From Combretum micranthum (Eukaryota; Streptophyta; Magnoliopsida; Myrtales; Combretaceae), in NCBI GenBank assembly GCA_024138025.1, contig JAMXBD010002805.1, positions 97,592-161,591 of the forward strand: a stretch of DNA of 64,000 nucleotides, read 5' to 3'. Below are positions 38,201 through 49,927 of this stretch, piece by piece. A program made the position numbers and the translations under genes. Numbering within the stretch: the first letter of the stretch is position 1; each line of letters begins with the position of its first letter. Below the pieces are notes generated by a model that had not been told where the DNA came from, searched no databases, and saw only the letters and a list, made by a program, of their open reading frames with translations.

Positions 38201-39572
38201 TTAGAAATAGATAGATCTTTTTGAATGGATAGAAAACGGTATATTATATGCGAAATTCCCAGTCAAATGAGCAAGTTATGACCATTTTAAATTGGAATTT
38301 CATTCTATGCGATTTGACGAACATAGTGAAATAGAATTAGAAAATTTAAGTACAATTTCTACCGAATACTCATCTTGGGTATTTCTTTTGTCTAGTGATG
38401 AAGGATATGAGATACCCTTCCTGAGGATTTCTACGACTAAAAAGATTACGAAATGGACGAGTGAGTTATTCCTCTTAATTTCGTTACCTTGCTTGTGCTT
38501 GTAAAATAGTGGCATTAGTATACTAAGAAAAGATAAAAATAGATATGTATAGGGAATTCGGGAATATGTATATATGTGATTCTATGCTTATGTGTGAATG
38601 GGAATTAAGAAGATCACAACTTCAAATTGCCTATTTAAGTGTTTTGTTTACTTACTTATATGATTGCTTATTGCTTGCCAAATTGATTGATCGCCCCCTA
38701 ATAAACCTTAATAAGATTTAACTTAAGAAAAATAAAATACTCCACGCATAGCACCCATCGAGTCACATCTCTTTCAGAAGGCTATCAGGTGATTGGCTGT
38801 TATCGTGGTGGGTCGCAGGCCATGCTCCTTCCTAGAATCCAAATCGCTCAGAGAATGTGACTCTAGGTTCAGAGCCGAGCCAACCGAACGCTTTAGTTGG
38901 GACCTAGGGACTAGCAGTAGAAGGTCGCTGATCTTCACAACCAATTCCCTAACCTTCTATATAGAGGAATAAATCCGTTCTATATATGGTTTTTGAATAA
39001 CTATATATATTTGTGTAATCACGTTGATTGTTGCATTGTATGCATAGCATATGTGTGAAAATTTAAATGATCTTGTTTGAAACCATGTGTGAATGTTATG
39101 GAATACCTCACTAAGCTAGTTGTAAGTTTATACCCCTATAGATTTTTTTGAAACAGGTATACCCCTGGCTTAAATCGAAGATCATGATATTAAGGAAGTC
39201 ATGGAAGGATGTTAAACTCTTATGAAGGCAATGGGAACAAAGATGAAGTTATTTGTAAGGTTCCTTATATGTAATGATGTTATGCTAGTGTTTTGGAAAT
39301 TTCTAAGAAGTGTATTTATTTCGACTTGAGATAATAGAGGGATATACCCCTAAGAATTATAATATACTATGTTTATGTTTTATGTTAAGTACTCTCTTGT
39401 CTTGTTACTTTAATTATCAATATAAATTGCGTTACTCTGATGCGTTCCCTTAGTTGTGATGTACGTCTTGTATATGATATGGAAGCCTTCGCGTGATTGA
39501 GGTAGTCATTCCTAGGATTTAGTATTGTGTACGACGGACTGCCACGTTTAGGGTATCCCTCAGGGCATGACA
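35256..39572 (+). mobile_element. Solo LTR A inserted in LTR B
   Basis: The start is TACAAACCC (terminal TG mutated) and the end is GTATCCCTCAGGGCATGACA. Flanking 5-mers are ACATC (35251-35255) and ATATC (39573-39577), differing by one transition. LTR B sequence ATCCGTACACCAATCAAATC continues immediately on the right and is also present inside A at about 35447, which confirms the nesting. The copy is 4.3 kb. It has a TATA-like TATAAT at 36395, a donor-like AG|GTAA at 36615, a perfect hairpin at 36918-36939, two diagnostic segments (37020-37095), and the TTCAGAGCCGAGCCAACCG cassette (38800-38940), which is the D type in the opposite orientation. Confidence 0.85.
36395..36617 (+). promoter_or_regulatory. 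LTR A core promoter and leader donor-like site
   Basis: TATAATACCCC at 36395 is followed by ACTTTAG|GTAAAC, with the donor G at 36615, about 220 nt downstream. Confidence 0.4.
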
Positions 39573-40407
39573 ATATCCGTACACCAATCAAATCATCTAT
39601 CCAATTCCTAACATACAAATCAAGATGATATATCCAAATAACGCTTGACAACAAATTACTAAGACCTTAAATCTTTCGGTGAATTTTAGAATAAAAGTTT
39701 TCAATTTTCAATTTTCACTAAAAGTCAAAAGTGAGTCAACCCATAACCCTAGACTCGATTAAACGATCCCGAGAACTGAAAAATATTAAATAATAATAAG
39801 TAAAATGAAATAAACCATAGATGTTGAACTAAAATTATAATACAGACAAAACCCCAAATTTTATAATCTTACGAATAACTCAACAAAACCAGAAGTCAAA
39901 TCGAAACTCTAAAAGTCAACAAAGTTTACAATAAACCCTAGTGTTTAAGATCCGGCAATCTTGCGACCCTAAACAACGGAATGGAAATAATTGTTGATAA
40001 TAGTTTGTAATAATATAAGGAAGCCTAAAAATATCAAATTTGCAAATTTCTAGTGTTTTTCGAATCCAAACGGAATTAGTTTTCGAAAACCATGTCCCGA
40101 TACATCGAACGGCAAAAATATTCCGTTAATACCAATAGACTCGTAAAAATATAAGGTTTCTAAAACTATCAATTTCATAATTTTTCGGTATCTAAAAATA
40201 TATTATATAGCCCGTTTACGCTTATTTTTATTACTACTAGTGTTTTATTTCTCTAGTTTACTATTCATAGTACTATTCATTACTATTTATCTATTTATTC
40301 TTTTCCTTACTACCTACTCTTACTACCTGTACATCTATTTTCTTACAATTTACATTTTCAATACTATTGTACATCTTTCATATCTTACACATTATTACTT
40401 TTATTAC
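39573..40407 (+). mobile_element. LTR B, continuation, cut by the Tat element
   Basis: Colinear with 35446-36250 of LTR A (AAAGTCAAC, CGATCCCGAGAACTGAAAA, then the Cys/Thr-codon-rich pyrimidine tract). It stops at ATTAC (40403-40407), where the minus-strand LTR end of the Tat element begins. The rest of B should lie beyond the right end of the window. Confidence 0.75.
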
Positions 40408-42426
40408 TGTCGAGCTTGGGTTTTGATTTCCAATTCGATTTCCTTTAATCTGATTTGCACTAAACCCTAACCCATTCAATACGAATCCTCAACTAAGAAT
40501 TAAAGGAAAATTTGAATTTTGAAAATATTTTGGAGTCGCCACTCGACTAAAGTCGAGAAAAAAGATAAACCAAAACCAATTGTTAGGTTGATTTCGGTTT
40601 TGCTACTGATTCGTGAAAAAATCATTTTGAAAACGAAAACCAGAAATTAACTTGAGTCTGGAGGCTAACTTATTAAAAGCTAAACGGTTACCACTTTAAC
40701 TTTCCAATTTTAAATTGCTTTCATTTAAACCTTAATTTCAAATCTAAACTATTAACAAGGCTTTAACTATTTACAAATATGTACAAATTTACTTAAACTA
40801 AGTGAAACAAACAAAATCATAAAAATAATTTTTTTACATATTTTGAGTTACCCATTTAGGTGCCTACGTACGCTAATCGATATCAGACCACACGTAGTTC
40901 TTTAAGAAAAATTTAGTTTGTTGGTTAATTTTAGTATTTTGAAATCTTATCACTTTAAGTTCATTTATTTTTATGATTTAATAAAAATTATCTAATTTTA
41001 TGTGATTCTTAAATCTATCAAATTAATTTTGAACAAATTTATAAAAATAAAATTTTTCTAGGTGTCAAAACAATTTTTTTTAAAACAAACAATTCATCAT
41101 AATATCAATCATCACAAAAACTCATGTAGAACTATCACAATTATTTATAAACACAAACTTCACACTATTATCATATATTAGCATCAAACAAATATTACTA
41201 TGATTAATATTATTAAAACTTCAACTAATCTATTTATTAACTATTTCTGTGAAAACATATATTTATTACTAATTATATATAATCTATTATTATATAGTAT
41301 TATATAACATATACATATACACATATATGGTAAGGAAAACTTACCTGGATGAAGATAGCTTCGTGTGCAAGAATTGAAGACGACCAAGGATGAAGACCGC
41401 GTCAGCGTGCAGAGGATCGACGAGCAGATGAATGAAAGATAACTCGCGATGACTAGGATCAACAACGATGATGACCAGGAGCAGTCCGGTGATGGCAACA
41501 GCAACGGCGGAGGGTCGACGATGATGTGGCAGTGGACGACCAACGAAGGCAGATTGGCAAGGATGGGAGATAATTGATTGAGGGCTTTTGAAGTCCTCAC
41601 GATTCCAAACAAATCAATGTAAATTAGTTGTTCTAATTTTTTCTATAAGACAAGAAATTTGATGATTAGAATTGAGAACCCTAAATCAAGAACAACTTAA
41701 GAGCGAAAATCCAAATTAAAATTAAATTGGATAGAGTTTTGAGAAATCAGACCTTCCTCCTTACAAAATAGAAGATGAGGAGGGTATTTATAAGCTTTAA
41801 TTCGACCAAAACTTTTCTAATTAATCAATCCCGAACCTAAGGCTTGCAAAACACGTTTTGGATAAAATTTGAATAATTTGAGTCAAAACCGATGTAACTT
41901 TCCAATTAAATGCAATAAATGACGTGTACTTCCCATATTATGACATTCCAAATCATTAAATTGTCTAAAAAACAACTTTCACATGTTTTTGAATTTTTTA
42001 GGAAAGTACCAAAAATGAGTTTTTCCCAATTTGAAGTCCGGATTTTGAAAGAGTAATTATTGATGAAAACATGCGATTTTAATACCAAAACAAACTATTC
42101 CATGCCTAGTTTCCAAATTTGCCTTTCGTTCGTAGAAAAAAGGTTCAAAAGTGGGCTGAAAACGGCTGGGCCGGTCGGGCTGCCTAACAAAGAAGAGATG
42201 AACAATAATTTTTTTTTTTTCAAATTATAAAACTAATATTATACATGTATATTACATCCATTATATTTATTTTCTTTAATTTGATTTATTTTTTCTAATT
42301 TTTATTTCTAATAATAATGCTAAAAAATGTAAAAAAATCCTTCAATTTAGCCATATTTGCACTAATATTAACATTTAAATATTTAACAAATTGACAAAAA
42401 TAAATTATCAAAATGAGGTGTCTACA
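40408..42426 (-). mobile_element. 3' LTR of the Tat-lineage element
   Basis: On the minus strand it starts TGTAGACACCTCATTTTG at 42426, directly after a purine-rich tract, and ends CCCAAGCTCGACA at 40408. It is about 2.0 kb. It contains TATAAATA (41792-41785) followed by a purine-rich leader, and a GC-richer patch at 41340-41600. The ending block includes GGCGACTCCAAAATATTTTC, a phrase I associate with LTRs of this lineage. The 123-codon frame at 41241-41612 lies in the GC-rich patch and lacks any motif. Confidence 0.7.
41785..41792 (-). promoter_or_regulatory. TATA box of the Tat LTR
   Basis: Minus-strand TATAAATACCC, followed by CTCCTCATC. Confidence 0.5.
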
Positions 42427-42441
42427 ACTGCCCCTCTTTGT
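42427..42441 (-). other. Polypurine tract of the Tat-lineage element
   Basis: The minus strand reads AAAGAGGGGCAGT immediately before TGTAGACACC. It is in the right place and composition to prime plus-strand synthesis. Confidence 0.7.
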
Positions 42442-42598
42442 GGTAAGGTTTGTCAAAACCTTATCACAAAGATAAAATAGACCTCATTTTGATATCAACT
42501 TATTTGGAACTCCCACTTCTTGAGTGGGGTGAAAGCTTTTCATGTTCTGATATGCTCCTTGAACTGGGTCGCTTCTTAAGCAAAGACGATTCATGTTC

Positions 42599-43238
42599 TT
42601 GAAGAGAAGGATGGCGCTCCTCTAAGGTAGCGATCCTTAAGCTTGAAAAGAAGGAAGGCGCTCCTTTGAGCTAGCGATCCTTTAAGCTTGAAAAGAAAGA
42701 AGGCGCTCCACCGAGCTAGCGATCCTTATGCTTGAAAAGAAAGAAGGTACTCCACCGAGCTAGCAATCCTTAAGCTTGAAAGAAAAGAAGGAAGGCGCTC
42801 CACCGAGCTAGCGATCCTTAAGCTTGAAAAGAAGGAAAGTGCTCCACCGAGCTAGCAATCCTTAAGCTTGAAAGAAAAGAAGGAAGGCGCTCCACCGAGC
42901 TAGCAATCCTTAAGCTTGAAAAGAAGGAAAGCACTCCATCAAGCTAGCGATCCTTAAGCTTGAAAGAAAAGAAGGAAGGCGCTTCACCGAGCTAGCGATC
43001 TTTAAGCTTGAAAAGAAGGAAGGCACTCCTCTAAGCTAGCGATCCTTAAGCTTGAAAAAAAGGAAAGCACTCTATCGAGCTAGCGATCCTTAAGCTTGAA
43101 AAGAAGGAAGGTGCTCCACCGAGCTAGCGATCCTTAAGCTTGAAAGAAAAGATGGAAGGCACTTCACCGAACTAGCGATCCTTAAGCTTGAAAAGAAGGA
43201 AGGCGCTCCATCGAGCTAACGATCCTTAAGCTTGAAAA
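42599..43238. repeat. Minisatellite, about 14 units of 45-51 bp, in the Tat 3' UTR
   Basis: The unit is about AAGGCGCTCCACCGAGCTAG then CGATCCTTAAGCTTGAAAAG AAGG. Fourteen copies are countable from 42599 to 43238. Most differ at the GCGCTCCACC positions (for example GCACTCC, GTACTCC, GCTTCACC). From unit 5 on, longer units (with GAAAGAAAAGAAGGAA) tend to alternate with shorter ones (GAAAAGAAGGAA), so a dimeric higher-order unit is forming. The array is flanked on both sides by TTGAACTGGGTC and TCATGTTCTG motifs (42560 and 43250-43300). It is not a CRISPR: there are no spacers, and units abut. Confidence 0.9.
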
Positions 43239-43512
43239 CACTCTTGAAACGTTTCTCATGTTCTGCGGAGATGCTTCATGTTCTGAAACGCCTCTTGAAC
43301 TGGGTCTCATGTTTTGATCCTCAAGTAGCAAATCTCATGTCTTGAGCTCTTAATTTCCTCATGCTTTGAGTAGCTTTTAGAGCTAATTTCCTGAAAAACT
43401 TAATCCTAGTAATATATTTATTCATTCTCTTTCTTTTTTTAAAAAAAAAAAAACTTACCAGATTTTTATAGAAGCTTTTAAACTGGTCAGACCACTTGGT
43501 GAAGTCCACTCA
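43239..43512. other. Tat 3' UTR remainder, left of the Tekay-type insertion
   Basis: Contains several TCATGTTCTG / TCATGTTTTG repeats and a run of 14 A at 43440-43453. The last five bases, ACTCA (43508-43512), are the left target site of the Tekay-type element. No gene was seen. Confidence 0.5.
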
Positions 43513-46500
43513 TGTAAACCCCGAAAATATTCCACATTAGTACACGACTTTAAAGTGGAATGTATGAACTAGTTAATAGACTTAGATACTAATAAAAGCC
43601 TAAGAATAGATCAATGCATGGAATTTGGCTAGATAAGGATTTAGAAATCAAACAAAGAACTTTAACCCTAGTTGATACCAAAAACGAGAATTCGTATCTT
43701 GAATGGATAATTCAAGATATGATTAAAAGTAAATCTAATTTTCAAAATCGAAACTTGTTATACAAATAGATTTAAATAGAAAAATATAAATATAGAGATT
43801 AAATGATTGCTTTTGAACTCAACAATGATTTGAGATTAGAACAATGAGTAGTAATGAGCCTAGGCTTGGATTTAAAACCGTAAATCTAAGATTCTTAGAT
43901 AGTAATAAATGCTATTAATAAGATTTCATGATAGGTATCAAAAACTAAAAATATATGGATAATCTAGCTTCTATATCAAGTGCGATATTAAGTAATTAGT
44001 TAACTACGCTTATAGATAAGAAACGGATACCTAAAGATAAACCGTTAAGATTATAAATACACAATGAAAACATAAACTGATGTATAACTCAAGATCTAAA
44101 CTTCCAATAAATAATTGAATCACACTATTGTTCTAATTATGGTTTTCTTAAGCTATTGGAGCCTAAAACAAAAATTGACCTAATGAGTTCAGGAAACCTT
44201 AATCACGGGAGATAAATTCTACAAATAATTAATCACGTAAATATAAAACTCAAAATTTTATTGTTTGATAATCTAAGTATTTTGTAGAATCCTACAAACA
44301 TATTTTTGCACAAAAACTCTCAAATACTAGCTAATTTATACCGTATAACTTGGTAAATTATCCAAAAACTAAGTTCAATAATTAACTATTATTAATATAT
44401 ACATATATTGAGTGTGTTTTCGGCTGCAAGTTGCACCATTGGAAGGCTTAGAATGCAATGGAAGGAGGGAGCCGAAATTTGATCAATAATGCACCTAATT
44501 GCTAACCAAAAATCAACCTTACAACCAATCAATGATTGCCAAGTAAGCTACTCATTAATGACCATGAAAACAACTGATCAAACAGAGATAAATGAGGAGA
44601 AATTTGGAGCAAATTCGTAGAAAACACAGCCGCAAGCTTCTCCTTCTTCTCTCTCTATATATACACATTTAAAGCTCTTAATGAAGAAACCAACAAACGT
44701 TAAACACTCGCAAACTTTCCAAACTAAAACTACTTCTAATTAGCAGCCAAAACAACCTATGAACAAACTTTAAACTGCTTAAATCATCCAAGTTTGAACC
44801 GGAAGAAAAACTGGTACGAAAAACATTTGAAACGAGTTCAAAGGTGAGTTGATGTAATTCGAATGGTTTTCTTTTAAATCTAAGGATTAGAACTAACTTC
44901 TGATGATCATAGGAACGTAATTAATATAAAAACAAGCTTTGAATTCCATCGGATCGGCTCAACCAAGGTAAAAATCCGAAACCCTAGTTGTACTCTATTA
45001 AGATCGAAATCTAAGGATATATTGTGTTGTAGAAGTGTTAACAGTTGTTTTATGTCTATATATAAGATATAGAAACACTTAGGAATGATTTAGGAATGTT
45101 TTTAACGTAGAAAATTTAAGAAATATGAATTGGATCATCGAAGAAGATGATGAACACTGCTAACAGTGTCCATAAGCCGGCAGTATAGACGTTCAACGCC
45201 GGTGGCATACAAGGATAGGTCGGCGGTGTAGAGACGGTTTACACTGAACAGAAGCTACGTAAAAATTATTTTCACGTAAAAATGAACGAAGGCTGGACAT
45301 CTGGGATTCTAAGCCGGTGGTGTATGGTCTAGAGTACGTTGAAAGCCGACAGCTTTCAAAGCTGGTGCAATCGATATGAATTTATATGCAAAACAAATAA
45401 ACACCGGCACTTGGGTTTCAAAGCTGGTGGCATTGAGCCGGCGTGCACACATATTTTCTTTTACGAAAACTTGTTTTGATATGAACAGAATATATATATA
45501 TATAACAACAATAAGCCTACTAAACATTATATATATATATATATATGATAATGTAGAATTTATTAAGTAGAGAACTAAACACAAATATTTAAATAAATTT
45601 ATGTAATATTTGATATTCTTAAAACCCTAAAATTAGAGAAAAATATTAAGTGTTAATAAAAGTTATAAATGATCAAATATTTGTTCTAAATAAATAAAAT
45701 AGTAAGAATGGAAATTGAAATAAGCTAAATTTATGAGTAATGTAACTTCTAAAAATAACAAAATAATTTACGAAATAAATTAGGAGAAACACGACGACAC
45801 TAAGTAATAATAAATAAAATGATTTTCTAGATTGAGTTCGGTATAGAATAACATAAAATTAGTATTAGTCACTACAAAACTTGATAAATATCAAGTTTAG
45901 GACACTAGTCACGTATAGAATTTAATTATAATCTATATTATATTGATGAATACTTTATTCATCTTAATAGGTGACTTTGATACTCTAGAAGATCTTCAGC
46001 CGATTATTACGACTAATTAAGTATGAGCAGGTGAGTAATTCAGTCATATTGTACTGTTTATGCTTGTAAATAGTTGAAATTAATACAAAGATAATCAAAT
46101 GAATGTTTTGTTGGAGTATGTTGTGATTGATTGTATGATTGTTAATCTATCATTACAAAAGTGATAATACAATGATTTGATGTTGTGAAGTAATAGATGA
46201 TGATTGTGTGTAATGTATGATCACCATGAAATTGAATAAGAACTATTGACTTAATAAAATAACTGGTCATGCATTGCACGTACTACATTATTGCATATAA
46301 AATGGGTGACAGCCTGCTGTATTAATATTTCGGTTCTCTGTTAATACTTGGTTTTTCTAAAGTGTTAGTTCTTCTAAGGTTTTCTTTGTTTCGTTGGTTC
46401 TACGGGAAATAAGTGGTAATGAAGAACAGCGCCCGTAGTATCACTTTGAAATGATTAATACTTAGGGAGTTTCTAAGGTGGATACAGGAAATGGTTAGTT

Positions 46501-47134
46501 AAATTTATTATATTTAAAGTGATAACCATAAAACGAGAAATAATTGATTTTCCTGTAAACTAAGTCTCTCCTGGGCAGATGGGTCATGAGGTAATTGTTC
46601 TTCAACCCTGAAAAAGAAGGCGTAAATCTTTTTCCCTGTTTGGATTCTAGATCATCCAAGCTTGTATCTGTGCATATGATTGAGTGTTTGCATTACATAT
46701 GATTTGCTAATAACTTGTGTGATGTATAATATGTCTGGTTATTCACTGAGCCGTGGTTTCGCTCATACTCCAACAGTCTTTTCAGGTTTACTCTTCGACC
46801 CTGGTTAGTCACTTCCAGGAACATGGCTCCGGTAAGAGCTTAGGAGCTGGAAGTCTATGGTTATACTTGGGATTATGGTTATGTTTCTTAGAATAGATTA
46901 GTTAGTGCTATTATTAGTTGTGAACTACAAGAAACACTTGGTTTGTAATAGTTCTGTGATACTTTGTGATTAAGATAGTAGTTATTTACCAATTTATTTC
47001 TTACATGTATTTATCATTTCTTATCAAGCAACTAAAAGATCCTGTTGTTTTGAAAACCTGTCACTCTTGAAGGTAATCTAGTGATAGTATTCAAGTGTGA
47101 CTTGTTCTTCTACTAGGGTACCCTCGGGGTGACA
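43513..47134 (+). mobile_element. 5' LTR of element T
   Basis: TGTAAACCCCG...GGTGACA, 3622 bp. TATATATAC lies at 44656-44664, with an AAAG|GTGAGT splice-donor consensus at 44844. A cluster of GCCGG-containing motifs occupies 45170-45450. A 155-bp AT-rich segment (45471-45625) is absent from the 3' LTR. The right part (46300-46480) is the region also found as a diverged fragment at 34633-35065. Confidence 0.9.
44656..44849 (+). promoter_or_regulatory. Element T LTR core promoter and strong leader donor
   Basis: CTCTCTATATATACAC at 44650 is followed by GTTCAAAG|GTGAGTTG, with the donor G at 44844. In the 3' LTR the same place reads AAAGATGAGT (54751), so GT is lost there. Confidence 0.5.
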
Positions 47135-47142
47135 GAATTAAG

Positions 47143-47155
47143 TTGGTATCAGAGC
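47143..47155 (+). other. Primer-binding site of element T
   Basis: TTGGTATCAGAGC lies nine bases after the CA end of the 5' LTR. It is complementary to the initiator tRNA-Met 3' end. Confidence 0.9.
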
Positions 47156-47359
47156 ATGGTTGCTAGTATAAGAAAGATAAATATGTGAAAGAATTACATT
47201 GGTGAATGTAGTAAGTTTAGATTAATTAGCACCCTTTAGTAATAGTCGGGTAGTTATGGGTAGAGTTATTGCACAATTAGGAATAAAATATGTGTGATTA
47301 TTATTAATCATGCAAATTTTGTTGTGTGCAGACTAATCCTGCTACATGTCATATTAGAT

Positions 47360-48240
47360 GGGAATATTTAGTATGCAGGAAGAGGAGACCCTGACAGATA
47401 CAGGCAGATTGCGAGTCCTGGTAGAGGACTTGTATTTATGTGGAATTACTAAAACTAGAGGAGATTCTCAGCACCTAGAAGAGATGATTACAACTTTTAT
47501 TTAAAGGATGGTTATTTCTGATGGAGCGAGCTTTTCCAGATAATGGATCGGCTATAGAGACGCTCTACAGATTTGAGAGATTGGTGGTTCAAAGGGGAGG
47601 TAGCCTGGAGATTGATAATATAGCATTCATAGTCTCATCCAGATCTGTGAGACCAGATCCTCCAGATTTTAGAGTTTGGGTATCTATTGGGAAAGGAGCA
47701 GTTTATGCTCATGATATTAGACATGATCATACTCGGGTGAGAGATGATACAGCTTATGATGATGATCAGATGCTTGCACAGGTTAGCAGATGCAACCATT
47801 CCAGACGCATCTTGATGAGGAAACCTCCTATTATACCTGAGATAGCAGGTGAGTTCCAGCGTCCCCTTCTATGCAGGATAGAGTGGTACAGGAGTCGGTT
47901 CAGACTACAGTTCATAAAAGAAGTATAACCACGGAATTGCTGGATGAAAGAGAAGGAAAGAGACGAAGGATTGAGGCAGAAAAGTATGTCTCTGATTATA
48001 ATTATGCCAGATGGATCGGACACACATGGAGGGTGGATTGAGAGAGATATACCACCTAGTTCTAGAGTGTGAGCTGCCCTGCACCCGAGGTATTCGGGTG
48101 ATGGATACAGATTTGACTTGGCACCCCAGGAGATAGAGACACGAGGATCGATATTGGCGGCAACAGTTTTGAGGGAGAGGATGATTACCCTTATTTAGGT
48201 CCTCTAGAGAAGGGCAAGGGTCGTCTTTATCGTAGTCCTT
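47360..48240 (+). pseudogene. Pre-gag reading frame of element T
   Basis: Between the primer site and gag lies a region that reads as protein in two adjoining frames. A first segment (about 47360-47500) holds LRVLVEDLYLCGITKTRG. The longest piece (47521-47928) is 135 codons, with RFERLVVQRGGSLEID, RPDPPDFRVWVSIGKGAVYA and HDHTRVRDDTAYDDDQ. Further acidic or basic codons continue to about 48240 in other frames. An acceptor-like TTTTGTTGTGTGCAG ends at 47331, just upstream. There is no known domain. A region of like position and partly similar content precedes gag in element E (6293-7190). Frameshifts make it non-functional here. It may be an extra ORF of this clade. Confidence 0.4.
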
Positions 48241-48531
48241 GAGTATTATATGATGACAATGTATATGTTATCTATTTCTGATGACATGATAGGACGATAT
48301 CGATAGACTTTTGATGATATACATATGATATGTAGGGCGATGTACATGTATCTTTTGATGACTATAGTAGTAAAAACTAGGTATAGTGTTAGTGCCATTT
48401 TTGATATATACATAATGTACTAACCATGAGAAGCTCATGTGTATTTTGATTATGTATATATATGTGTGATATATATATGAATGACTTTGATGTCTTTTAG
48501 CAAAGATGAATTATGATCTAACCTAAATAAC
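48241..48531. other. Spacer before gag of element T
   Basis: AT-rich, with ATATAT tracts and an acceptor-like TGATGTCTTTTAG ending at 48500. No coding signal was seen. Confidence 0.5.
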
Positions 48532-49805
48532 ATGTTTAATGTTAATAGAATGCCAATAGGGAGAAATAGAAGTAGAAACGCCGGGATTTTTGGGAATCCA
48601 CCAATAAATGCTCCTACATCATCCCAAAACCGACTAGAGGATGTTTTACAAAGTCTCCAACAACAAAATGTCTTGATTTTGCAAGCTTTACAAAATATCC
48701 AAGCAACAAATGTAGCATCACCTGCTGGGGCATCAGCAATGCCTCCACCAACTCCCAAAGGAAATGAAAGACATATCGCACCGGTTCAATTTCGAGAAAA
48801 TGGACCAGTGAACCCTAATGAATTTGCTGTAGAGGTGCAAGGACCGCCTCGATATGAACAAGAATTGCCACCACCTCCACCTTTACGTCCTCAGAGGAAC
48901 TTGTTGCCAGAATTCATTAAATGCAACAGATACTTTGAAGGACTACTGGGAAAGCCAGAAGAAGCTGAGGACTGGCTAGCTCAGATTGAACAATCCTTTG
49001 ATGTTTTCCAAGTACCTGAAGCTCTGAGAGTATCATATGGAACTTATTTACTAAGATTGAGAGCAAGAATATGGTGGAATTCAAAACAAAGAAGTTTGCC
49101 AACCGGTTACTTGGGAAGTATTCAGACGAGAATTTTTAAGGAATATTTCCCAGGCAGTCTAAAAGCAAAATATAGCACTGACCTGATGAATTTGACACAA
49201 GGAAATAAGACCATTGATGAGTATGAACATGAGTTTAATCGGTTGTTACAGTTTGCTCCAGATGCTTATCGGGACAGTGATGAGCTAAAGAGACAGACTT
49301 TCATGGCTGGATTAGAACCTCATTTTCAAGAGAAGACTTGCTGAATTTGAAGTCGATAACTTTGCAGCTATGATAGAAAAAGCTCGAATCATTGAACGAG
49401 CAAGGAAGTATGAAATTGAGAGGTATAAGAAGAAAGGACCATTTTCGGGAAAGAATGTATGATGGTTCTATGGCAAGTTCTGTGCCTAAGAAGGTTAAAT
49501 TCTTCAAACCTTTCAATGTGAACAAAGGAGGAGTAATTGGGAAGAATAATGTTACATGCTGGAAATGTAAGGGTTTTCATTATCCAAGGGATTGTCCACA
49601 ATTGCAACACAAATGTTACTATTGTGGAGAAAGTGGGCACATGGCAAATAATTGTCCAAAAAGAAAAATTACAACTTGTTATGTATGTAACAAAGTTGGG
49701 CATATATCAACCAACTGTCCACAGAAAGTGAGTACAGTAGCTGGATCTTCACAGCCTAGAGGAATGATTGGAGTCGCAGGATCGAAAAATGGAAACCAAT
49801 ACTAG
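48532..49805 (+). pseudogene. gag of element T: capsid and three CCHC zinc knuckles, two frameshifts
   Basis: The first frame (48532-49344, 270 codons) has an N-terminal Gln- and Pro-rich part and the Ty3 gag domain. Recognisable blocks are EEAEDWLAQIEQSFDVFQVP, RARIWWNSKQRS, FKEYFP and QGNKTIDEYEHEFNRLLQFA. A frameshift near 49330 moves the AEFEVDNFAAMIEKARIIE segment to the next frame. A second shift near 49450 leads into the nucleocapsid frame (ending 49805). That frame has three knuckles: CWKCKGFHYPRDC (short-spaced variant), CYYCGESGHMANNC (canonical CX2CX4HX4C) and CYVCNKVGHISTNC, spanning 49557-49718. Gag packages element RNA in cytoplasmic particles. This copy is broken. Confidence 0.85.
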
Positions 49806-49927
49806 TACTGTACACGGCCAGAGTTTTGCTATGTATGGAAATCCTGTTGAGAATGTGGAGATGGAGGAGGAAGATGAAGAAAATATTTGGGAAGAAGTTG
49901 ACCCTGAAGAATATGGACTCATTGCAG
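49806..49927 (+). pseudogene. Acidic tail between gag and protease of element T
   Basis: The plus-strand frame continues after a TAG with VHGQSFAMYGNPVENVEMEE, then a Glu/Asp-rich run and EEYGLIAG at the edge of an intron-like gap. Element E has a parallel segment (SMHGLRIYN...EEYDCGLL). The conserved position suggests it is part of the original polyprotein. Confidence 0.55.

Noticed and set aside
41241..41612. 123-codon frame inside the Tat LTR
   Set aside because: Lies in a GC-richer LTR leader patch, lacks motifs, and crosses the likely transcription leader.
42599..43238. CRISPR-like regular repeat
   Set aside because: Plant nuclear context, no spacers between units, and units vary in sequence.
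45309..45584. 91-codon minus-strand frame in the element T 5' LTR
   Set aside because: Spans (AT)n tracts giving Tyr-Ile repeats; broken in the 3' LTR copy by the 155-bp difference.
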